NCBI GenBank assembly: GCA_036303105.1
Contig: JAXJBF010000053.1
Coordinates: 23,966 to 87,965 of the forward strand
DNA length: 64,000 bases
Reading direction: 5' to 3'
Origin: UMGS1590 sp036303105
GTDB lineage: Bacteria; Bacillota; Peptococcia; Peptococcales; Peptococcaceae
The position numbers and the translations under genes were made by a program. Of this stretch, positions 58,916 through 64,000 are shown piece by piece. Each line of letters begins with the position of its first letter. Positions within the stretch are counted from its first letter, which is position 1. A model generated the notes under the pieces. It was not told the DNA's origin. It saw only the letters and a program-made list of their open reading frames with translations, and made no database searches.

Positions 58916-60424
58916 TTATGCTTTTGGCGCAGTAGATGCAATGTCTTCTTCAGTATAATCACCATCAGCACCCGTCAAAGTTGGCAGGCCCTTTTCAACA
59001 TTGTTAAAGTAGCGCTTGGTTTCCTTAATAACAACGGTAGACAGGAATGCCAAACCGATCAAGTTAGGGATTGCCATGAGGCCGTTAAAGGTATCGGAAA
59101 CGTTCCAGATAACTTCCAGACCGCCGATGCAGCCAACATAAACAACAACAACATATACGAGACGATATGCAATAGCAACCCCGCGGCGAACGCCAGGACT
59201 TCTGTGACGGAACAAGAAGCCTAATGCAGTTTCACCATAGTAGCTCCAACCAAGCAGCGTGGAAAGAGCAAACATGATGATACCCAACGTTACAACAATA
59301 GAGCCAATATTGAACCAAGGCAGTGCACCATTGAAGCAAGCCAAGGACAGAGGCGCGCCATTCAGGCCAGAAAGCCACATTGGATCGCCGTTTGCATCCC
59401 TAGAGGTCAAGATAACCAGTGCGGTCAAGGTGCAGATCAGGAACGATACAGTAAATACTTCGAAAATACCCCAGAGACCTTGTTCTACAGGGTCCTTAGT
59501 GGAAGAAGCAGCATGGGCCATAGGTGCAGAACCAAGACCAGCTTCGTTCGCGAAGACCCCACGTGCAATACCATATTTGATAGCTGCGCCAATGGTGATA
59601 CCAACTGCACCGCCACCAACTGCATCAGGGCTGAAAGCACCTACGAAGATGGACTTCAAAGCAAATGGAATCTGATCGATCTGAATGATAAGAACGATAA
59701 GTGCAAAGATGAGATAGAACAATGCCATGAAAGGTACGAGTTTTTCAGTAACCTTTGCGATACCATTGATCCCACCAAGAATAACAACCAAAACGATGAT
59801 AGCAAGAACGATACCAGTGATATTAACTGGAACACCGAACGTATCATTCAAAGAGCTGGCAATAGAGTTACCCTGTGTCAAGTTCCCAATACCGAAGCAG
59901 GCTACTGCAGCGAAGATTGCAAAGCAAACGGCCAGGAATTTACCAAGTGCCCCCTGCCAACCAGGACGGCTGCCAAGACCATTGCGGAGGTAGTACATAG
60001 GACCACCAGTGTACATGCCCATATCGTTCTTTTCACGATATTTCAAGGCGAGCGTGATTTCAGAATACTTGGTCATCATACCACCAGCAGCTGCAACCCA
60101 CATCCAGAAGATTGCCCCTGGTCCCCCGACGGTAATCGCAGTAGCAATACCTACGATATTACCGGTCCCGATGGTGGATGCCAGTGCAGTGGCCATCGCC
60201 TGGAAAGGGGTAATGTTATTACCATCTTTCGTGGATGAGCCACCCTTTAACGCGCCACCAATGGTGCGTTTGAATACAAAACCCAGTTTACGGAACTGGA
60301 GCCCTTTGCTCCAGAAGGTCATGACGTAACCAAGGCCTACCAGCAGAGCCAGCATAATTGGACCCCAGACAAACCCATTCAAGGAACGTTCAATACCCTC
60401 AGGGCCTAATAACATCTCATACAT
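58916..60424 (-). CDS. AGCS-family sodium:alanine/glycine symporter
   Basis: 502 residues with about eleven membrane helices. AGCS signatures: GNIVGIATAITVGGPGAIFWMW (first half), YREKNDMGMYTGGPMYYLRNGLG and ANEAGLGSAPMAHAASSTKDP (substrate/Na+ region). The C-terminal acidic tail begins LTGADGDYTEE. It imports alanine or glycine with Na+. Directly upstream of the gcv operon on the same strand, it very likely supplies glycine for cleavage. The leader is about 200 bases long and structured, suggesting regulation. Confidence 0.95.
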   Translation of the reverse strand: MYEMLLGPEGIERSLNGFVWGPIMLALLVGLGYVMTFWSKGLQFRKLGFVFKRTIGGALKGGSSTKDGNNITPFQAMATALASTIGTGNIVGIATAITVGGPGAIFWMWVAAAGGMMTKYSEITLALKYREKNDMGMYTGGPMYYLRNGLGSRPGWQGALGKFLAVCFAIFAAVACFGIGNLTQGNSIASSLNDTFGVPVNITGIVLAIIVLVVILGGINGIAKVTEKLVPFMALFYLIFALIVLIIQIDQIPFALKSIFVGAFSPDAVGGGAVGITIGAAIKYGIARGVFANEAGLGSAPMAHAASSTKDPVEQGLWGIFEVFTVSFLICTLTALVILTSRDANGDPMWLSGLNGAPLSLACFNGALPWFNIGSIVVTLGIIMFALSTLLGWSYYGETALGFLFRHRSPGVRRGVAIAYRLVYVVVVYVGCIGGLEVIWNVSDTFNGLMAIPNLIGLAFLSTVVIKETKRYFNNVEKGLPTLTGADGDYTEEDIASTAPKA

Positions 60425-60661
60425 AATTTCTCCTCCAATCTTTTACACACACTGTCTCAATTAACAACTTTTGCAGCGAAATCTTATGACATTGTCCCCG
60501 GCATAAGATTCCGTCGCGATCAGATTTCTTCTTCATACTCATTCCATTATGTATAATTGCTGGAGCATTGCCTTCTTACTCCTATCTCAATAATCATTGT
60601 TGAACGAGTTTTCAGAATCTTATCATAACACTATGATGCCAAAATGCTTCAGAATTGTCAA
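60425..60661 (-). promoter_or_regulatory. Structured 5' leader and promoter region of the symporter gene
   Basis: A minus-strand TTGACA (60661-60656) with a weak -10 about 18 bases on would start a leader of about 200 bases. Within it a 16-bp imperfect stem is formed by GCGACGGAATCTTATG and CATAAGATTTCGCTGC (60520-60471), loop CCGGGGACAATGT, with no U tract. It does not match the glycine riboswitch core I know. Candidate cis-regulatory RNA of unknown type. Confidence 0.45.
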
Positions 60662-60976
60662 GCATATTTATAAATTCAAAATTTCGTCTCTCGTGCACAT
60701 GTGTCTTTCTGATAAAAACCTTCCTAATAACGTATATTTTGACATCTTGTGCATTTTGTAACAAGGCCTTAACAAAGCCTCTTTTCGCTCGTAAAAATAT
60801 AACCAGACTTTTCTATTGACTCTCATAAAACAAATAAAAGTGGAAATGATCAAAAAATTAGTGTTTCTTATGTTTTGCATGAGCGTAAAGTTTTTGCCCT
60901 AAATTATAAAAAACAGATAAACTATTACCTATTGCTTTCTTTGGTAATTGGCCACCTGCATCCATATGATGACAGC
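60662..60976. other. Intergenic stretch with no supported gene
   Basis: AT-rich sequence between the symporter leader and the CBS terminator. Short frames (for example 60668-60880 minus) lack ribosome binding sites and family features. I see no RNA gene or repeat here. Confidence 0.6.
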
Positions 60977-61012
60977 AAAAAAGCTCACGCCCAATGATGA
61001 TTGAGCGTGAGC
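60977..61012 (-). terminator. Terminator of the 61045 CBS gene
   Basis: GCTCACGCCCAAT (60983-60995) pairs with ATTGAGCGTGAGC (61000-61012), one mismatch; the minus strand continues TTTTTTG. Confidence 0.85.
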
Positions 61013-61044
61013 CTAAAATTATAGGAAATCGACATGCTATTTTA

Positions 61045-61542
61045 TTAGTCTTTGTTCTTTGCACTTGAGTAACGTTCAAAGAACTTTTTAATCAAGGTGT
61101 TTCTACTAATAACACCAATTAATACACCTTCATGTACAACTGGCATATTCTTTAATTTTTTACGGTCCATATACTGAGCTACTTCACGTAAATTTTCTTT
61201 ATCTTCTGCAACTCGTACATTACGCGTTGCACAAGCCATGACCGTCTCATCGGAAACCGCATCGGCAGCTTTTTCCAGCGCCTCTACATCCATATCAGAC
61301 CAATGTTTAAAGAACACGATACCTTGCGCACCAGCTCTATAAAGGATGTAGTGAATGATATCCCCATCAGACAAATAAGCCACGACTCTTTTTGCTTCAT
61401 CAACAACGGGGAATCCACCAACACGATACTTTGAAAACGCTTCTACTGCTTCACCAATGGTCGAAGTATCTTTTAGATACTTCACATCTTCAATCATAAT
61501 GTCTGCGATAGAAATATTTGTTAAACTGTTCTCGGCCATCAT
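61045..61542 (-). CDS. CBS-domain-pair protein (paralogue)
   Basis: 165 residues with two CBS modules: IADIMIEDVKYLKDTSTIGEAV, GGFPVVDEAKRVVAYLSDGDII, then NLREVAQYMDRKKLKNMPVVHEG and GVISRNTLIKKFFERY. The middle insert (FFKHWSDMDVEALEKAADAV) is the same length as in the 16836 paralogue but differs in sequence. It is probably a nucleotide sensor. It lies downstream of a second CBS gene on the same strand (96-base gap), both upstream of the glycine symporter. Confidence 0.9.
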   Translation of the reverse strand: MMAENSLTNISIADIMIEDVKYLKDTSTIGEAVEAFSKYRVGGFPVVDEAKRVVAYLSDGDIIHYILYRAGAQGIVFFKHWSDMDVEALEKAADAVSDETVMACATRNVRVAEDKENLREVAQYMDRKKLKNMPVVHEGVLIGVISRNTLIKKFFERYSSAKNKD

Positions 61543-61638
61543 AATCCCTCCGTGATGTACATTGTTTTTAAAGTCCTTTCCCTCAATAACGAGAAACGAC
61601 CATTAAAACACCTCAGTTTTCAACGTTCTAGTATAAAA

Positions 61639-62145
61639 TTAAAAATCGTCTTCCTGGCCACTTTCTACACATTCTGCATCTGGATTTGCCAGATAATCTT
61701 TAAACAAGCCATTGATAATATCATTACGTGTAATGATACCAACGAATTTGCCTTCATCAAGTACAGGAATGTGTTTCAAATGTTTCTTCTGAATCAATTT
61801 GGATACGTTTCGTACGGTATCGGTTGCTTCAACAGTGATAACATGATGCGTTGCTGCTTGGTATGCATGATCATCGACACATTTTTTCAAATAAGAGCCA
61901 AAGCAGTCTACCTGATACCAAGATCTGATATGGTTATACTGATTATTGCGACGACGCACATTACGAACAACATAGTCCACAATATCACCATCGGACAGAA
62001 AAGCAGTCAATGCGCCACTCTTGTCAACGAGTGGCAAGCAACCTACTTTCTTTTCTGCAAAAACTTCTACAGCTTGACCAATGGTTGCTTCCTCACTAAG
62101 AGTTACAGGGTTTTCAATCATTACATCTCTAACTAAAACAGCCAT
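61639..62145 (-). CDS. CBS-domain-pair protein (paralogue)
   Basis: 168 residues: VRDVMIENPVTLSEEATIGQAV, VGCLPLVDKSGALTAFLSDGDIV, then VRNVSKLIQKKHLKHIPVLDEG and GIITRNDIINGLF. Between the modules is a basic stretch (NVRRRNNQYNHIRSWYQVD). It is the third member of a CBS family in the window; its first module is closest to that at 16836. No partner enzyme is fused. It is likely co-regulated with the 61045 gene. Confidence 0.9.
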   Translation of the reverse strand: MAVLVRDVMIENPVTLSEEATIGQAVEVFAEKKVGCLPLVDKSGALTAFLSDGDIVDYVVRNVRRRNNQYNHIRSWYQVDCFGSYLKKCVDDHAYQAATHHVITVEATDTVRNVSKLIQKKHLKHIPVLDEGKFVGIITRNDIINGLFKDYLANPDAECVESGQEDDF

Positions 62146-62336
62146 TTTATGTCTCCTCCTAAAACATAATAATCATTTGGTTCCTAATACTGCATATTCG
62201 CATATTACTTACCACTTATTTCATGGTATTAGTATATCATAGGATACGCAACGTGTCTAGAGATTCAATAAGAATTATTTATGTTTTATATCTTCATTTT
62301 TTTGCAATCATTTCCGTCTTACAAATTTTATTTGCA

Positions 62337-63614
62337 TCATCTCAACCAAGCCAAGGCTTCCTGCCAGTTCATGAATGCTACATCTGCAGTCTGCACCATC
62401 TGATTCCACTCTTTCTCACTGTGATTGACATCATATATTGCAGCAATTTTAACGCCTGCGCCCTTTGCACCAAAAACACCCTCAACACCATCATTAAATG
62501 CCCAAATATTCTTGGCTTCCGCACCAATCATTTCGACGCCCATCGTAAATAATGCTGAGTCACCGCCAGCAATACGTTTATCCCAACCACTTGCTACAGA
62601 TGTAATGAGAGCGTCTATCCCGGCATGTTCAAATAAAGTGCGGCATACTTCTGCATCATGAATGCTTGTTGCAACAACAGGAATATGGCGTTCCTTGGCA
62701 GCCGCTAGAAATTCCTTGACACCTGGCTTTGCTTCACCTTCTGTATGATAGTACCACTCAAGATCAGCTTCTAACGTGTCTACAACTTGACCAACACCAA
62801 AGGTCCCCGAATAGTTATGCTTAACGTAACCAACACTTTCTGGCATGGTCTTATCAGCTAAAATTTGTGCCAAATCGCCTCCTGGACGATAACCATGATC
62901 CCTCAGATACCCAGGTACCAAATCCTGATAAAATGCCAACGTATCTGTCAATGTACCATCTACGTCAGCGAGAATCCCCTGCATATGAGGATCACCATTC
63001 ACAATATAATCCAACTTTCGAGCCAGCCGCTTTGTTACAAGCGCAGGTTGTGGATAAGCGTAAAGCGCACTGATGACTGCAGCACCTGCAACGCCAGTTC
63101 CACCTAGTATTGCTGCATTGTTTTCATTGATGCCGCCAATACCAACAACAGGAATTTCTATCGCTGAGCATATCTCTTTGAGTGTGTCACGGCTTGTAAT
63201 GCTGGAATCCTTACTAACACTGTGGAAAAGTGCACCAACGCCAAGATAATCCGCACCATCTGCAACCGCTTTTTTTGCCTGTTCCAAGGTTTTTGCAGTT
63301 ACACCAACGATTTTATTTGGCCCTAATTGCGCTCTGGCATTGGCGGCAGCCATATCATCTTGACCAACGTGTACACCGTCTGCATCAATTTCAACAGCCA
63401 ATGCTACATCATCATTAATGATAAATGGTACGTGATACTGTTTACACAATGCCTGTAAAGCTTTTACATCATTTCGAGCAGCACAATGCTTATCACGATA
63501 TTGTAAAAATGTCGCGCCGTTCTGTAAGATCTGCTCCGTACGCTGTAACAATTGCTCACCCTGTAAATGATCGCAATCGGTAATCACATATAGCAATAAA
63601 TCTTTCCTATTCAT
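62337..63614 (-). CDS. Thiamine-phosphate synthase (ThiE) fused to a HAD-superfamily phosphatase
   Basis: 425 residues. The ThiE TIM barrel spans about 1-205: TFLQYRDK (pyrophosphate site), INDDVALAVEIDADGVHVGQDDM, GVTAKTLEQAKKAVADGADYLGVGALF, PVVGIGGINENNA. The HAD domain covers about 212-425: motif I ADVDGTLTD (Asp217/Asp219), motif II VVATS, Lys region WDKRIAG, motif IV AFNDGVEGV. ThiE joins HMP-PP and thiazole phosphate to make thiamine monophosphate. The attached phosphatase could release thiamine or act on a precursor. The usual HxT-type loop is VTAKT here, so activity may be altered. No other thi gene and no TPP riboswitch is seen. ATG is behind GGAGG. Confidence 0.9.
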   Translation of the reverse strand: MNRKDLLLYVITDCDHLQGEQLLQRTEQILQNGATFLQYRDKHCAARNDVKALQALCKQYHVPFIINDDVALAVEIDADGVHVGQDDMAAANARAQLGPNKIVGVTAKTLEQAKKAVADGADYLGVGALFHSVSKDSSITSRDTLKEICSAIEIPVVGIGGINENNAAILGGTGVAGAAVISALYAYPQPALVTKRLARKLDYIVNGDPHMQGILADVDGTLTDTLAFYQDLVPGYLRDHGYRPGGDLAQILADKTMPESVGYVKHNYSGTFGVGQVVDTLEADLEWYYHTEGEAKPGVKEFLAAAKERHIPVVATSIHDAEVCRTLFEHAGIDALITSVASGWDKRIAGGDSALFTMGVEMIGAEAKNIWAFNDGVEGVFGAKGAGVKIAAIYDVNHSEKEWNQMVQTADVAFMNWQEALAWLR

Positions 63615-63820
63615 AAATATGAGACCTCCGTCGTAAAATTACTCTTATCACTCATCATAACATACATTTTTCTCTAGGTGAATCTTTCCTAACATTCTTT
63701 CTAACTATTCTATTTCACTATTTTCCTGTTGAACTGATCATATTCTCTCTCAAATTCTTCATATCATCTAAAAATAAAAAAAGCAGCCCCTACAGACTGC
63801 AAATTTTATTATTACTAAAA

Positions 63821-63855
63821 CAAAAAGTCTTCATTGTTTACACAATGAAGACTTT
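63821..63855 (-). terminator. Terminator of the tRNA transcript
   Basis: A perfect 14-bp stem, AAAGTCTTCATTGT (63824-63837) with ACAATGAAGACTTT (63842-63855); the minus strand continues TTGTTTTAG. Confidence 0.88.
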
Positions 63856-63856
63856 C

Positions 63857-63929
63857 CAGGGGCACTAGGATTCGAACCCAGGACCTGCGGTTTTGGAGAC
63901 CGATATTCTACCAGCTGAACTATACCCCT
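63857..63929 (-). tRNA. tRNA-Trp (anticodon CCA)
   Basis: 73-base cloverleaf on the minus strand. The acceptor stem AGGGGTA/TGCCCCT pairs fully with one G-U. The D arm is GTTC/GAAT. The anticodon loop CTCCAAA gives CCA for tryptophan, and the T arm is CTGGG-TTCGAAT-CCTAG. Discriminator G73 fits tRNA-Trp. The 3' CCA is not encoded. The anticodon stem has a T-C mismatch at 27-43. Confidence 0.95.
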
Positions 63930-63936
63930 ATACAAA

Positions 63937-63960
63937 GGACAAGGCCAAATGACCTTGTCC
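63937..63960. other. Hairpin between two tRNA genes
   Basis: GGACAAGG (63937-63944) pairs with CCTTGTCC (63953-63960). It lies in the spacer and lacks a U tract, so it is more likely a processing element than a terminator. Confidence 0.45.
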
Positions 63961-63965
63961 GAAGG

Positions 63966-64000
63966 CTCCCCGAACTGGGCTCGAACCAGTGACATCATGA
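63966..64000 (-). tRNA. Partial tRNA (3' half), probably tRNA-Asn
   Basis: Minus-strand sequence contains variable loop ATGTC, T arm ACTGG-TTCGAGC-CCAGT, acceptor strand TCGGGGA and discriminator G. The anticodon is outside the window. The 3' half resembles tRNA-Asn (ATGTC variable loop with ACTGG T stem), but the amino acid is uncertain. Confidence 0.8.

Noticed and set aside
60425..60630. Glycine riboswitch before the symporter
   Set aside because: The conserved glycine aptamer core sequences are not present; only a long stem is seen.
60668..61079. Two short minus-strand frames (70 and 73 codons) in the intergenic stretch
   Set aside because: No Shine-Dalgarno sequence, AT-rich random-looking protein, and one overlaps the CBS terminator and coding end.
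63615..63820. TPP riboswitch before the ThiE-HAD gene
   Set aside because: No conserved TPP (THI) box sequences could be found on the minus strand.
1..64000. CRISPR arrays, rRNA genes, integrase or prophage structure
   Set aside because: No regularly spaced repeats, rRNA sequence, tyrosine or serine integrase, or phage structural genes were seen; the only mobile element is the IS1182-family copy.

Overview
The window looks like the chromosome of a strictly anaerobic, amino-acid-fermenting Bacillota (Clostridia-like) organism. The evidence is the glycine decarboxylase split into GcvPA/GcvPB, a clostridial-type FchA cyclodeaminase beside FolD and formate-tetrahydrofolate ligase, two S-layer-homology (SLH) proteins, a lantibiotic-type ABC/two-component operon, strong AGGAGG ribosome binding sites, and Rho-independent terminators after most genes. 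Genus cannot be fixed from the sequence alone.

Layout. 1-3.3 kb is an AT-rich defence segment: the 3' part of a type I restriction specificity gene, a small membrane/coiled-coil protein, and a soluble + membrane gene pair arranged like lambda rexA-rexB. 3.37-4.91 kb is an IS1182-family insertion sequence whose ends and transcription-blocking hairpins can be read. 5-10 kb holds a lipoprotein, a NiaR-type repressor divergent from an ArsB/NhaD-like permease, a PTS-EIIC-like membrane protein with a perfect 20-bp palindrome in its leader, and a stand-alone small sulfite/nitrite-reductase-like protein. 10-17 kb has a beta-helix SLH protein, CorA, a COG2509 flavoprotein, an ATP-grasp ligase and a CBS protein. 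17-20.4 kb has tandem opine-dehydrogenase paralogues and a nitroreductase. 20.4-24.8 kb is a five-gene ABC + RR/HK operon. 25-29 kb has a second SLH protein and tandem cupins.

29-33.4 kb is a compact four-gene operon: flavin/4Fe-4S protein, osmoprotectant-type ABC permease-binding fusion, its ATPase, and a class M sirtuin (SirTM-like). It is divergent from an HxlR regulator with an inverted repeat in the shared region. 33.5-39.4 kb is a patchwork of small regulators (XRE, MarR, LysR), several with membrane domains, including an HTH-SdpI fusion. 39.8-48.4 kb contains Ogt, a HelD-like ATPase, a frameshifted metallo-hydrolase, a YwaF-like protein, GNAT, an ABC pair and an FMN alpha-hydroxyacid oxidoreductase.

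48.5-60.4 kb is the metabolic core, all on the minus strand: glycine/alanine symporter, gcvT-gcvH-gcvPA-gcvPB-lplA-lpdA, then fhs-fchA-folD. Together these import glycine, oxidise it to CO2, NH3, NADH and methylene-THF, and convert the one-carbon unit through formyl-THF to formate with ATP recovery by Fhs. Two further CBS paralogues, a ThiE-HAD fusion, tRNA-Trp and a second partial tRNA finish the window. The most interesting signals are the RexAB-like pair, the SirTM redox/transport operon, the ThiE-HAD fusion and several unassigned operators.
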